Below, in pieces: positions 19,308-28,741 of a DNA stretch of 64,000 nucleotides; positions within the stretch are counted from its first letter, which is position 1; each line of letters begins with the position of its first letter. Under the pieces are notes generated by a model that saw only the letters and a list, made by a program, of their open reading frames with translations, had not been told where the DNA came from and did no database searches. Origin of the DNA: Paracoccus sp. JM45 (GTDB taxonomy: Bacteria > Pseudomonadota > Alphaproteobacteria > Rhodobacterales > Rhodobacteraceae); contig NZ_QQVY01000003.1 of assembly GCF_003590715.1 (NCBI RefSeq), positions 310,001-374,000 of the forward strand, given 5' to 3'. The position numbers and the translations under genes were made by a program.

Positions 19308-19754
19308 ATGAATACACAGACGACATCTCCGCTTGAGGCTATGCTTTGCTTTGACGTCTATGCCGTCAATCTGGCATTTGGCCGGATTTATAAGCCGTTG
19401 CTGGACCCGCTTGGTTTGACATATCCGCAATATCTGGTTCTGATGACCCTCTGGGGGCAGGACGGTTTGTCCGTTGGGCAGCTGGGGGCGGAATTGGGGC
19501 TGGACAGCAGTACCTTGACGCCCTTGCTGAAACGGATCGAATCCGGCGGCTTTGTCACCCGTGCCCGTGATCCCGAAGATGAACGGCGGGTGGTTGTCTC
19601 GCTGACCGATCAGGGTAAGGAGCTGGAATCGAAATCCGGTGATATCAGGAACTGCGTCATCGACGGTACCGGCCTTGGCATGGACGAACTGTTGCAGTTG
19701 AAAGCAATGATCGGCAAATTGCGCAAGGCGATGCCCGACAAGCAGGGCCGTTAG
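19308..19754 (+). CDS. ohrR: MarR-family organic peroxide sensor OhrR
   Basis: A 148-residue winged-helix repressor starting MNTQTTSPLEAMLCFDVYA. The reactive N-terminal cysteine is C14 and a second cysteine lies at C116, the layout of two-cysteine OhrR proteins, which release DNA after a disulfide forms. The DNA-binding region reads QLGAELGLDSSTLTPLLKRIESGGFV. It is divergent from ohr across a 99-bp gap holding the operator. The longer open frame starting at 19272 has no family similarity in the added part. Confidence 0.93.
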   Translation: MNTQTTSPLEAMLCFDVYAVNLAFGRIYKPLLDPLGLTYPQYLVLMTLWGQDGLSVGQLGAELGLDSSTLTPLLKRIESGGFVTRARDPEDERRVVVSLTDQGKELESKSGDIRNCVIDGTGLGMDELLQLKAMIGKLRKAMPDKQGR

Positions 19755-19800
19755 CCAAGGTCTTGCGATTCAGGTGATAAGGGTGCATGGGAACCGGACG

Positions 19801-20103
19801 ATGACATCGATCAACAATATTCCCGATATGCCGGCATTGCGCAGTGAAATCGACGCGCTTGATCTGGAACTGATGGCGTTGCTGGCCCGTCGCCACGCGC
19901 TGATCGACCGTGCCGCACAGATCAAGACCGGAAACGGCTGGCCCGCACGCATCCCCAAACGGGTCGAGGAAGTGGTCGCCAATGTCCGTGGCCATGCCAT
20001 GCAGCATGGGCTTGATCCTGATCTTTATGACCGGATCTGGCGTATCCTGATCGATGCCGCCATTGCGCAGGAAGAACGTCAGCTGAACAAGGATCGTCCA
20101 TGA
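19801..20103 (+). CDS. AroQ-class chorismate mutase (PchB-like)
   Basis: A 100-residue all-helical protein with the AroQ pattern: [30 protein letters not shown] in helix 1, then [18 protein letters not shown] and a third helix ending IAQEERQL. It would convert chorismate to prephenate; isochorismate-pyruvate lyases (PchB) share the fold and cannot be excluded. ATG 19801 is chosen over an upstream in-frame GTG (19774). Its stop overlaps the folD start by 4 nt. A second AroQ-like gene lies at 47817-48122. Confidence 0.82.
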   Translation: MTSINNIPDMPALRSEIDALDLELMALLARRHALIDRAAQIKTGNGWPARIPKRVEEVVANVRGHAMQHGLDPDLYDRIWRILIDAAIAQEERQLNKDRP

Positions 20104-20975
20104 CCGCCCAGATCATCGATGGCAAAGCATTCGCTGCCATCCTTCGGACCCGCATCGCAGCCGAGGTTGGCCGCATGGCGGAAAAGGGTATAACCCCCGG
20201 TCTTGCCGTCGTTCTGGTGGGTGAAGATCCTGCAAGTCAGGTCTATGTCCGGTCCAAAGGGCGTATGACAAAAGAGGTCGGAATGGCCTCGTTCGAACAC
20301 AAGCTACCGGTGGAAACCGCACAGGACGACCTGCTGGCGCTGATTGCAACGCTGAACGCCGATCCGGCTGTGAACGGCATTCTGGTGCAACTGCCCTTGC
20401 CTGACCATATGGATGAGGCTGCAGTTATCAACGCCATCACCCCTGAAAAGGATGTCGACGGCTTCCATATCCTGAATGTGGGCCGTCTGGCGACCGGACA
20501 AAAGGCCATGGTGCCCTGCACGCCGCTTGGCTGTCTGATGCTGCTGCGCGACCATCTGGGGTCGCTTGCAGGCAAAAACGCCGTAGTTATCGGGCGCAGC
20601 AATATTGTCGGCAAGCCGATGGCACAACTGCTGTTGCGTGACAGCGCGACCGTAACCGTCGCCCATTCCCGCACGGCCGATCTGCCTGCTGTATGCCGTC
20701 AGGCTGATATCATCGTCGCGGCTGTCGGGCGGGCTAAATTCGTGCAGGGGGACTGGGTCAAGCCGGGCGCCACCGTCATTGACGTCGGAATCAACCGGAC
20801 CGAGGACGGGTTGGTCGGCGATGTCGATCAAGCTTCAGTCGCGCAGGTGGCAGGGGCTTTTACGCCTGTGCCCGGGGGCGTTGGCCCGATGACCATTGCC
20901 TGCCTGCTGGCGAATACGCTGACGGCAACAGCGCGTTCGAACGGTCTGCCGGACCCTGAAGGGTTGACACCCTAA
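20100..20975 (+). CDS. folD: Bifunctional methylene-THF dehydrogenase/cyclohydrolase FolD
   Basis: FolD interconverts 5,10-methylene- and 10-formyl-tetrahydrofolate using NADP. The 291-residue protein has the catalytic segment [15 protein letters not shown] (YxxxK motif), [11 protein letters not shown], the cofactor loop [18 protein letters not shown], and the terminal signature [15 protein letters not shown]. It is coupled to the preceding chorismate mutase gene and overlaps the convergent downstream gene by 4 nt. Confidence 0.97.
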   Translation: MTAQIIDGKAFAAILRTRIAAEVGRMAEKGITPGLAVVLVGEDPASQVYVRSKGRMTKEVGMASFEHKLPVETAQDDLLALIATLNADPAVNGILVQLPLPDHMDEAAVINAITPEKDVDGFHILNVGRLATGQKAMVPCTPLGCLMLLRDHLGSLAGKNAVVIGRSNIVGKPMAQLLLRDSATVTVAHSRTADLPAVCRQADIIVAAVGRAKFVQGDWVKPGATVIDVGINRTEDGLVGDVDQASVAQVAGAFTPVPGGVGPMTIACLLANTLTATARSNGLPDPEGLTP

Positions 20976-21550
20976 GCCAACCGCGCGGCTAGACGTAATG
21001 CGTGGACAGGCTGATCGACCGCCACCGGCAAGACCGGATCATAGGCCGCGCGGATCAGCGCGGCCATTTGTTCATCAGCGGTAAAATCAGTGGCAAAGGT
21101 CAGGGCGGATTGCATCATCACCCGCTCGGCCAGTGCGGCGGGATGCGCGTCGGCCAGCGTGCCGGACATGTTCAGGAAAACCATACAGACGCGGATCGCG
21201 CCGTTGTCATCGAAACGGAACAGGCGGTACTGGTCTGCTGACTGGCCTGCTAACCGTTCGGGCAGGTCGGCAATGCCGGTCAGTTCCGCAAGGTCGGGAA
21301 CCCCCGCCAATTCGGCCCAATCGCGGACAAAAAACACCATCAGGTTTGCACCCATTTCCGGATCGGTTTCGACAACCGGATGTCGGGCGTGGTTAAAGCC
21401 AGCGCGGATCACGCTGCGGAAAATATCCAGTGTTTCATCGGCCAACCCGAAGATGACCGGCGCGACCGGACGGCCCCAGCGGGCGCAAAGGAAGCTGCCA
21501 TCGCTTTTGGTGAACAGCGTCTGGATCTGGTCGGCGGTCAGTTCGGGCAT
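20972..21550 (-). CDS. Hypothetical protein of 192 residues
   Basis: I do not recognise this family. The protein is soluble, acidic and has no signal peptide or membrane helix. Recognisable blocks are [45 protein letters not shown] and [28 protein letters not shown]. The frame is long, well placed and flanked by real genes with minimal overlap (4 nt with convergent folD), so it is very likely translated. No ribosome binding site stands out beyond AAAGGCC. Confidence 0.75.
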   Translation of the reverse strand: MPELTADQIQTLFTKSDGSFLCARWGRPVAPVIFGLADETLDIFRSVIRAGFNHARHPVVETDPEMGANLMVFFVRDWAELAGVPDLAELTGIADLPERLAGQSADQYRLFRFDDNGAIRVCMVFLNMSGTLADAHPAALAERVMMQSALTFATDFTADEQMAALIRAAYDPVLPVAVDQPVHALRLAARLA

Positions 21551-21580
21551 GAAGCGGCCTTTTTCTTTATTTCAACGACA

Positions 21581-21601
21581 ATGGGGGGCAGTGCCCCCCA
21601 T
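21581..21601 (-). terminator. Hairpin downstream of scoB
   Basis: ATGGGGGGC (21581-21589) pairs with GCCCCCCAT (21593-21601). It follows the scoB stop on the minus strand and precedes the hypothetical gene. There is no T run on the minus strand, while the plus strand continues CTTTTG. Confidence 0.5.
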
Positions 21602-21628
21602 CTTTTGAATCCAATACAGGTCAGCGGC

Positions 21629-22255
21629 TTAAGTGACGATGGTCGCCTGCGTCGCGTTGCGCAATTCATCCTCGGAGATGCCATCGGCCAGCTCGACGAT
21701 CTTCAGACCGCCATCGACCACATCCAGAACACCAAGATTGGTGATGATGCGGTCAACGACACCTTTGCCGGTCAGGGGCAGCGTGCATTCGCGCAAGATC
21801 TTGGAATCGCCCGCCTTATTGGTGTGATCCATGACCACGATCACGCGGCCCACGCCCGCGACCAGATCCATCGCGCCGCCCATGCCCTTGATCAGCTTGC
21901 CGGGGATCATCCAGTTGGCAAGATCACCGTTTTCGGCAACCTCCATCGCGCCAAGGATGGCGGCGGCGATCTTGCCCCCGCGGATCATCGCAAAACTGGT
22001 CGCACTGTCGAAATAGGCAGTGCGGTCCAGTTCGGTGATGGTCTGTTTGCCGGCGTTGATCAGATCGGGATCTTCTTCCCCTTCGAACGGGAAAGGGCCC
22101 ATGCCCAGCATGCCGTTTTCCGACTGCAGGGTGATGTCCTTGTCACCAACATAATTGGCCACCAGAGTCGGAATGCCGATGCCAAGGTTTACATACATGC
22201 CGTCTTCAAGTTCGGCTGCCGCGCGGGCGGCCATCTGGTTGCGATCCCAAGGCAT
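21629..22255 (-). CDS. scoB: 3-oxoacid CoA-transferase subunit B
   Basis: The beta subunit of a two-subunit CoA transferase (succinyl-CoA:3-ketoacid type). The catalytic glutamate that forms the glutamyl-CoA intermediate is in SENGMLGMGP (E46). NLGIGIPTLVANYV precedes it and the C-terminal half follows the family (MDLVAGVGRVIVVMDH). At 208 residues it has the usual length. The start overlaps the scoA stop (TAATG). The pair would activate acetoacetate for use as a carbon source or in turnover of polyhydroxybutyrate. Confidence 0.93.
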   Translation of the reverse strand: MPWDRNQMAARAAAELEDGMYVNLGIGIPTLVANYVGDKDITLQSENGMLGMGPFPFEGEEDPDLINAGKQTITELDRTAYFDSATSFAMIRGGKIAAAILGAMEVAENGDLANWMIPGKLIKGMGGAMDLVAGVGRVIVVMDHTNKAGDSKILRECTLPLTGKGVVDRIITNLGVLDVVDGGLKIVELADGISEDELRNATQATIVT

Positions 22256-22959
22256 TACGCGGACTCCTTCTTACGGGTCGTGCGCTGTTCGATGCGCTTT
22301 TCATGGGTGCCTTGGATGATCCGATGCACATAGATTCCGGGCAGATGGATCTGATCGGGATCGATGCTGCCGCGTGGAACGATCTCCTCGACCTCGACGA
22401 CGCAGATCTTGCCGCACATCGCTGCGGGCGGGTTGAAATTGCGTGCTGTCTTGCGGAACACCAGATTGCCGGTGTCATCGGCTTTCCATGCTTTGACGAT
22501 GGCCAGATCGGCGACGATGCTACGTTCCAGAATATGGGTCTGGCCGTCGAAATCCTTATGTTCTTTCCCTTCGGCAATCAGGGTGCCGACGCCGGTGCGG
22601 GTGTAAAAGCCCGCAATGCCGCTGCCGCCAGCCCGCATCCGTTCGGCCAATGTGCCTTGAGGGTTGAACTCCAGCTCCAGCTCTTTCGACAGATACTGGC
22701 GCATGAATTCCGCGTTTTCCCCGACGTAGGAGCTGATCATCTTTTTGATCTGGCGCGTTTGCAGCAAAATCCCCAGACCGAAATCATCAATGCCGCAATT
22801 GTTGCTGGCAATGGTCAGATCCTTGGTGCCCGCATCGCGGATCGCGTCGATCAGCAGCTCTGGTATGCCGCAAAGGCCAAAGCCCCCTGCCGCGATGAAC
22901 ATCCCGTCGTGCAGAACACCCTCCAGTGCTTCTGCAGCCGTTTTGTAAACCTTGTTCAT
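22255..22959 (-). CDS. scoA: 3-oxoacid CoA-transferase subunit A
   Basis: The alpha subunit, 234 residues, starting MNKVYKTAAEALEGVLHDGM with the family motif GGFGLCGIPELLI and the KVNFN-like CoA-binding region. The ATG at 22959 is preceded by GGAGG at ideal spacing (GGGAAGGAGG upstream), so the longer open frame to 23034 is not used. It is coupled to scoB, and the two form a dimer of heterodimers in characterised enzymes. Confidence 0.93.
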   Translation of the reverse strand: MNKVYKTAAEALEGVLHDGMFIAAGGFGLCGIPELLIDAIRDAGTKDLTIASNNCGIDDFGLGILLQTRQIKKMISSYVGENAEFMRQYLSKELELEFNPQGTLAERMRAGGSGIAGFYTRTGVGTLIAEGKEHKDFDGQTHILERSIVADLAIVKAWKADDTGNLVFRKTARNFNPPAAMCGKICVVEVEEIVPRGSIDPDQIHLPGIYVHRIIQGTHEKRIEQRTTRKKESA

Positions 22960-23039
22960 CGGGCCTCCTTCCCTTGCGTTACCATCGTTATCAAAGTTGT
23001 CGCCTGCAGTCGGCGCTGTGTCAATCGCGGCCACATCAT

Positions 23040-23073
23040 GTGAACGCCCCGACGATCAGGTCGGGGCGTTCAC
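23040..23073. terminator. 14-bp hairpin between scoA and topA
   Basis: GTGAACGCCCCGAC (23040-23053) and GTCGGGGCGTTCAC (23060-23073) are perfect complements around a six-base loop. It lies downstream of topA on the minus strand and upstream of scoA. There is no strong T run, so it may terminate weakly or stabilise the topA 3' end. Confidence 0.6.
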
Positions 23074-23143
23074 CGGTAAAAGTGTTCAGCACAAAGTCAT
23101 CCTGTCCGGGATGTCTGACCGGACAAGGATGGCGGATGTCACC

Positions 23144-25831
23144 CTATTCCTCGGGGGTGTCATCTGCCTTTTTCGCGGCCGTTTTTTTGGCTGCGGGTTT
23201 CTTTGCCGCTGGCTTCTTGGCGGCTGGCTTTTTCGCAGGTGCCTTTTTCTTTGCCGCGGGTGCTTTCGCAGCCTTGGCGGCAATTAGTTCCAGCGCCTGT
23301 TCAACGCTCAGGTCTTCGGGCGCGACATCGCGGGGCAGGGTGGCATTGATCTTGGCCCATTTAACATAGGGGCCATAACGCCCGCTCATGACCTGAATGG
23401 GGCCGCCATCGGGGTGGTCGCCCAGTTCCTTCAATGGCGCTGCTGCTGCACCGCGTCCACGGGTCTGCTTGGCGGCCAGAACCTCGACCGCGCGGTTCAT
23501 GCCGATGGTGAAAACTTCCTCAACGTCGGGAAGATTGGCATATTTCGAACCGTGTTTGACAAAGGGGCCAAAGCGGCCAAGGCTAGCCTCGATCAGCACG
23601 CCATCTTCGGGATGCGGGCCGACGGGACGGGGCAGGGACAGCAGCTGGACCGCCTGTTCCAGATCCAGCTTGGCCGCATCCCAGCCCTTGGGGATAGAGG
23701 AACGGGGTGGTTTCGGCACCTCTTCGGTCGCCTCGCCGCGCTGGACATAGGGACCGAAACGGCCAACCTTCAGGCTGATCTTGTCACCGGCATCTTCGCC
23801 CAGATCACGATCACCGACGGGTTCTTCCCCGTCAGGGGCCGAAAGTGGGCGGGTATAACGGCATTCGGGGTAATTGGTGCAGCCGATGAAAGCCCCGCCG
23901 GAACGCGCGGTTTTCAGGTTCAGCCGGCCTTCGTTGCACAGCGGGCAGACACGCGGATCACCGCCATCCGCGCGTGGCGGATACAGATGCGGTGCCAGCG
24001 CCTCGTCGATGGCATCCAGCACTTCGGTGATGCGCAGTTCGCTGGTGCCTTCCAGCGCCTTTGAAAAATCCTTCCAGAAGCGGCTGAGGACTTCGCGCCA
24101 CAGGCGGTCGCCCGCGCTGATTTCATCCAGCTCGTTTTCAAGGTTTGCGGTAAAGTCGTGGCTGACATAGCGCGGGAAATACTTGATCAGGAAGGTCGTG
24201 ACCAAGCGGCCTTTGTCTTCGGGAATCAGGCGGTTCTTGTCTTTGCGGACATAGTCGCGGTCCTGAATCGTCGTGACGATGCTGGCATAGGTCGACGGAC
24301 GCCCGATGCCCAACTCCTCCATCCGCTTGACCAAGGTGGCTTCGGTAAAGCGCGGGGGCGGTTGGGTGAAATGCTGGCGCGATGCGGTGGATGCCGCGTC
24401 GTTTATCAGCAGGCCGGGAGCCGCGCGCTGGCCGTTGGGCGCGTCGGGCAGCGGGTCGGTTTTTTCCTTGGCCTTGGCAAATTCCGTGTCGAATCCACCG
24501 GCGACCAACGTCGCCGCCTCACCTTCGGTAATGGCGGGCAGGCGGGCGCTGTCCTCGCTGTCGTCATCGTCACGGCCTTGGTCATAGACCCGCAGGAAGC
24601 CGTCGAACATCATCACCTGACCGGTGGCGCGCAGGCCGACCTGATTGTCTGGGCTTGCGATCTCGACAGTCGTGCGCTCCATCCGGGCGGCTTCCATCTG
24701 GCTGGCGATGGTGCGCTTCCAGATCAGATCATAGAGCTTGCGTTGATCGTCGGCGGCCAGACGCGCCTTTTCCGGCGACATCATCATGTCGGTGGGGCGG
24801 ATACATTCGTGGGCTTCCTGCGCGTTCTTGGCCTTGTTTTTATACATGCGCGGGCTTTTCGGCAGGTAGTTTTCGCCGAATTTGGCCTTGATCGCATCAC
24901 GGGCGGCCATCACCGCCTCGGGGGCCATGTCGATGCCGTCGGTCCGCATATAGGTGATCAGACCGGCTTCGTACAAACGCTGCGCGGCGGACATGCAGGC
25001 CTTGGCACCCATGCCCATCTTGCGGCTGGCTTCCTGCTGCAGGGTCGAGGTCATGAAGGGCGGCCACGGGTTCCGCGTTGCGGGTTTGGCGGCCACGCTG
25101 CTGACCTTCAGATCGCGGCTGGACACGGCGCTGACAGCCATGGCGGCCTGTTCGGCGGTGGCCAGATCAAAGCGGTCCAGCTTGGAGCCTGCCAGCGTGG
25201 TCAGGGTCGCGTCATATTCGTCACCGCCGGGGGTGGCCAGTCGGGCGTGGACGGACCAGTATTCGCGGGCCTTGAAGGCCTCGATCTCCATTTCCCGATC
25301 GACGATCAGGCGCAGGCAGACCGATTGCACCCGACCCGCCGATTTGGCACCGGGCAGCTTGCGCCACAGCACCGGCGACAGCTTGAAGCCGACCAGATAG
25401 TCCAGCGCACGGCGTGCCAGATAGGCGTCGACCAGCGGCTGGTCGATCTGGCGCGGTTTGGCCATCGCCTCGGTCACGGCGGTCTTGGTGATGGCGTTGA
25501 AGGTGACGCGGCTGACTTCGCTGGTCTTCTTCAGCGAGGTTTGCAACGCCTCCAGCAGGTGCCAGCTGATCGCCTCGCCCTCACGATCAGGGTCGGTGGC
25601 AAGGATCAGGTTGGGATCTTCCTTCAGCGCATCCTTGATGGCCTTCAGATGCTTTTTACTGTCCGAGGCGACTTCCCATTTCATCTCGAATTCATTGTCG
25701 GTATCGACGCTGCCGTCCTTGGGCGGAAGGTCGCGGACATGTCCGAAACTGGCCAGAACACGATAGTTCCCACCAAGATATTTTTCGATAGTCTTGGCCT
25801 TGGCCGGGGATTCGACGACGACAACGGGCAT
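23144..25831 (-). CDS. topA: DNA topoisomerase I
   Basis: Type IA topoisomerase that relaxes negative supercoils, 895 residues. The Toprim domain opens VVVESPAKAKTIEKYLG, and the active-site tyrosine is in LITYMRTDG (Y294). A zinc-ribbon-type segment (CPLCNEGRLNLKT... CTNYPEC) lies near residue 595-625, and repeated GRFGPYV/GRYGPYVKW modules follow. The C-terminus is a lysine/alanine tail of KKPAA units (from about residue 860) that probably binds DNA nonspecifically. The start at MPVVVVESPAK is preferred over a codon seven residues upstream. Confidence 0.96.
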   Translation of the reverse strand: MPVVVVESPAKAKTIEKYLGGNYRVLASFGHVRDLPPKDGSVDTDNEFEMKWEVASDSKKHLKAIKDALKEDPNLILATDPDREGEAISWHLLEALQTSLKKTSEVSRVTFNAITKTAVTEAMAKPRQIDQPLVDAYLARRALDYLVGFKLSPVLWRKLPGAKSAGRVQSVCLRLIVDREMEIEAFKAREYWSVHARLATPGGDEYDATLTTLAGSKLDRFDLATAEQAAMAVSAVSSRDLKVSSVAAKPATRNPWPPFMTSTLQQEASRKMGMGAKACMSAAQRLYEAGLITYMRTDGIDMAPEAVMAARDAIKAKFGENYLPKSPRMYKNKAKNAQEAHECIRPTDMMMSPEKARLAADDQRKLYDLIWKRTIASQMEAARMERTTVEIASPDNQVGLRATGQVMMFDGFLRVYDQGRDDDDSEDSARLPAITEGEAATLVAGGFDTEFAKAKEKTDPLPDAPNGQRAAPGLLINDAASTASRQHFTQPPPRFTEATLVKRMEELGIGRPSTYASIVTTIQDRDYVRKDKNRLIPEDKGRLVTTFLIKYFPRYVSHDFTANLENELDEISAGDRLWREVLSRFWKDFSKALEGTSELRITEVLDAIDEALAPHLYPPRADGGDPRVCPLCNEGRLNLKTARSGGAFIGCTNYPECRYTRPLSAPDGEEPVGDRDLGEDAGDKISLKVGRFGPYVQRGEATEEVPKPPRSSIPKGWDAAKLDLEQAVQLLSLPRPVGPHPEDGVLIEASLGRFGPFVKHGSKYANLPDVEEVFTIGMNRAVEVLAAKQTRGRGAAAAPLKELGDHPDGGPIQVMSGRYGPYVKWAKINATLPRDVAPEDLSVEQALELIAAKAAKAPAAKKKAPAKKPAAKKPAAKKPAAKKTAAKKADDTPEE

Positions 25832-25924
25832 GAGAACCTCGGACAACTGCAATGGGGTCGCAACATGGGTCCATGCCGACCTGCTGTCAACGGGGGCTGC
25901 ATGTCGGGGGGACCGTGAAAGGCA

Positions 25925-27052
25925 TCATATCAGGGCCAGACGCCCCCCTGCCAGACGGGTTACCAACCCTTGAAGTTCCAGCGATAACAAGGCCGCACTG
26001 ACCGCCGATGCCGTCATGCCCAAATCGCGGATCAGGTCGTTTTCTTCCGTAGGCGAAGGGGTCAGCTGGGACAGGATGCGGTGTTCCAGCTGCATTGGCG
26101 ACTGAGGAATGGCGGCGGGAACCGGTGTCGGGGCAAGCTGCATCTGACGCGGTCGGGGGGCATGGGTCACGAATTCGCGTTTGGGGGCGTGATCAAGCGC
26201 CTCGGCTACATCGGCGGCGTTGCGGACCAGTGTCGCACCGTCGCGGATCAGCGCGTTACAGCCCGATGCGCGGGCATCCATGGGGTGGCCGGGGACGGCC
26301 ATCACCTCGCGCCCCTGATCCAGCGCGTTCTTGGCCGTGATCAGCGTGCCAGACCGCTGCGCGGCCTCGATCACGACGACGGCGCGGGACAGGCCCGATA
26401 CGATGCGGTTGCGGGTCGGGAAATGGCGTGCGGTCGGTTCTGTTCCGGGTGGCTGTTCGGACACCAGCACACCGCTTTCGGCAATCTGCGCGGCAAGTCC
26501 GGCATTTTCGGCAGGATAGATGACATCGACCCCACCGGCCATTACGGCAATGGTGCCCGTGGGCAAGGCCGCCGTATGCGCGGTGGCGTCGATCCCCCGC
26601 GCCAACCCAGCGGCCACCACCAATCCCTGCTCGCCCAAGCCTGCCGCCATGCCCCGCGCCATCCGCAACCCCAGCGACGAGGCATTTCTTGCACCGATCA
26701 CCGCCACAACATTCCCCGACAGCATATCCAGATTGCCCCGCGCCCACAGGATGGCGGGTGCGCCGTCGATGTCATGCAGGGCAGGGGGGTAAAGCGGTGA
26801 ATCATAGCGGATCAGCCTAGCCCCCGCACGGCGGCCTGCGGCCAGTTCGGCGGCGGCCACACCCTCGGGGCAGATCTGATAGCCGGTGACGCCAGATTGT
26901 GCGGCGATATCGGGCAGGGCGTCCAATGCCGCCCGTGCCGATCCGTGTTCAAGCACCAGCCGGTGGAAGGTTGCGGGGCCGACCCGGCGGGACCGGATCA
27001 GCCGTAAAACCGACAGATCATCATCGACATATGTTGTCAGCCCGCTTTCCAT
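25925..27052 (-). CDS. dprA: DNA processing protein DprA
   Basis: DprA loads RecA on incoming single-stranded DNA during natural transformation. The 375-residue protein has an N-terminal helical region, the Rossmann-like core with AVIGARNASSLGLRMARGMA and GLARGIDATAHTAAL, ENRIVSGLS-like TRNRIVSGLSRAVVVIEA, and a C-terminal winged-helix (TEENDLIRDLGMTASAVSAALL). The start is uncertain: ATG 27052 is chosen, with an in-frame codon at 27091. It lies between topA and tldD on the same strand. Confidence 0.92.
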   Translation of the reverse strand: MESGLTTYVDDDLSVLRLIRSRRVGPATFHRLVLEHGSARAALDALPDIAAQSGVTGYQICPEGVAAAELAAGRRAGARLIRYDSPLYPPALHDIDGAPAILWARGNLDMLSGNVVAVIGARNASSLGLRMARGMAAGLGEQGLVVAAGLARGIDATAHTAALPTGTIAVMAGGVDVIYPAENAGLAAQIAESGVLVSEQPPGTEPTARHFPTRNRIVSGLSRAVVVIEAAQRSGTLITAKNALDQGREVMAVPGHPMDARASGCNALIRDGATLVRNAADVAEALDHAPKREFVTHAPRPRQMQLAPTPVPAAIPQSPMQLEHRILSQLTPSPTEENDLIRDLGMTASAVSAALLSLELQGLVTRLAGGRLALI

Positions 27053-27114
27053 CACGCCCCCGCCCGTCTTTGGGGCAGGATTACCGCGCAAATGGTTAAC
27101 AAGCCGTTAGCAGG

Positions 27115-28539
27115 TCACCCCGCCGCCGAGCCGCCGACCGTCAGCCCGCCGATCATCAGCGTCGGCTGGCCCACGCCCACCGGCACCCATTGACCCTGTT
27201 TGCCGCAATTGCCCATTCCGGGATCAAGCGCCATATCGTTGCCAATGCCGCGGATGTGCTGCAATGCCGTCGCGCCGTCTCCGATCAGGGTGGCCCCGCG
27301 AATCGGGTCGCCCACAACACCGTTTTTGACGCGATAGGCTTCGGTGCAGGAAAAGACGAATTTGCCATTGGTGATATCCACCTGACCGCCGCCGAAGCCG
27401 ACGGCATAGATGCCATCGTCCAGATCGGCCAGAATATCGGCGGGATCGGTGTCGCCGCCCGGCATATAGGTATTGGTCATCCGCGGCATCGGCACATGGG
27501 CATAGCTTTCGCGACGCCCGTTGCCGGTCGGTTCGACCCCCATCAGGCGGGCGTTCTGGCGGTCCTGCATATAGCCGACAAGGATGCCATCCTCGATCAG
27601 CACGTTGCGGGCAGGGGGGGTGCCTTCATCGTCGATGTTCAGGCTGCCGCGGCGGTCGGGGATGGTGCCGTCATCGACAACGGTCACGCCGGGGGCTGCG
27701 ACGCGCTGGCCCATCAGACCGGCAAAGGCGCTGGCCTTCTTTCGGTTGAAATCACCTTCCAGCCCGTGGCCGACGGCCTCGTGCAGCAGGATGCCGGGCC
27801 AGCCCGGCCCCAGCACCACATCCATCACACCGGCAGGGGCGGGAACGGACCGAAGATTGACCAGCGCAATGCGCAAAGCTTCCTGCACCTGTGCCTGCCA
27901 ATGCGCGGGTTCCATCAGGGCATCCAGCGCATAGCGACCGCCGCCGCCTGCATGGCCGCTTTCACGACGGTCGTTGTTTTCCACAATCACTGCGACATTC
28001 AGCCGCGTCATGGGGCGGATGTCGGTGGCAAGCCCGCCTTCCGGGCGCAGGATCGCGACCTCCTGGATGCTGCTTCCCATGGAAACGGTCACCTGCACCA
28101 CACGCGGGTCCAGCTGGCGGGCATAGGCGTCGATCTGGCGCAACAGATCGATCCGGCGCGCGATCGAGATGTCCTGCGCGGGATCAATCGCCGGATAGAG
28201 GTTCACGGGCCGCATCGCGGGGGCTGTTGCCATTACGCCACCCCCCTGACCCACGGCCAGACGTGCGGTTTCGGCTGCGCGCGTCAGTGCAGGCAGGGTA
28301 ATTTCGCTGGAATGGGCATAGCCTGATACTTCGCCGCGCACGGCGCGCAGGCCAAAGCCCTGCGCGGCCATAAAGCTGGAATTACGCAACCGTCCATCAT
28401 CGAAAACCAGCGTTTCCGACTGGCTGCGTTCAAGAAACAGCTCTCCGTCGTCGGCACCATGCACGGCCTGTTGCAGGACCTTCAGGGCGGTGTCGCGGTC
28501 AAGCTGTGCGGCGAAAGGGTCGAAGGACTGGCGGCTCAT
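27115..28539 (-). CDS. tldD: Metalloprotease TldD
   Basis: TldD is the zinc-bearing subunit of the TldD/TldE (PmbA) protease that degrades unfolded peptides. The 474-residue protein contains the metal motif HEAVGHGLEGD and a conserved C-terminus (GMGNCGKQGQWVPVGVGQPTLMIGGLTVGGSA). The partner tldE is not in this window. It is the first gene of a minus-strand run tldD-dprA-topA and is divergent from ctaC. Confidence 0.95.
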   Translation of the reverse strand: MSRQSFDPFAAQLDRDTALKVLQQAVHGADDGELFLERSQSETLVFDDGRLRNSSFMAAQGFGLRAVRGEVSGYAHSSEITLPALTRAAETARLAVGQGGGVMATAPAMRPVNLYPAIDPAQDISIARRIDLLRQIDAYARQLDPRVVQVTVSMGSSIQEVAILRPEGGLATDIRPMTRLNVAVIVENNDRRESGHAGGGGRYALDALMEPAHWQAQVQEALRIALVNLRSVPAPAGVMDVVLGPGWPGILLHEAVGHGLEGDFNRKKASAFAGLMGQRVAAPGVTVVDDGTIPDRRGSLNIDDEGTPPARNVLIEDGILVGYMQDRQNARLMGVEPTGNGRRESYAHVPMPRMTNTYMPGGDTDPADILADLDDGIYAVGFGGGQVDITNGKFVFSCTEAYRVKNGVVGDPIRGATLIGDGATALQHIRGIGNDMALDPGMGNCGKQGQWVPVGVGQPTLMIGGLTVGGSAAG

Positions 28540-28741
28540 GCAGGGCTCCTTGCAAGGGCGGTGGAGGGGGCAAAGCCGGGCGTGGCAGCGGGTCGCGTTC
28601 CCTCTTTGGCCGGAAATGCTATAGGTATGTCTTGCCCGAACGGGCTATATATGGTCATAGAACGGTCACTGTGAAAGGAAAAGGGGCAGCCTGCCGGCAG
28701 CCTCGACGGCCATTCTGGCCGGGCCAACGCAACGGGATGGA

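Noticed and set aside
23144..23290. Tandem KKPAA codons at the topA 3' end as a mobile or satellite repeat
   Set aside because: They encode the in-frame lysine/alanine tail common in alphaproteobacterial TopA.
24158..25918. 586-codon plus-strand frame opposite topA
   Set aside because: Gly/His/Arg-rich shadow of topA codons with no recognisable motif; topA itself is certain.
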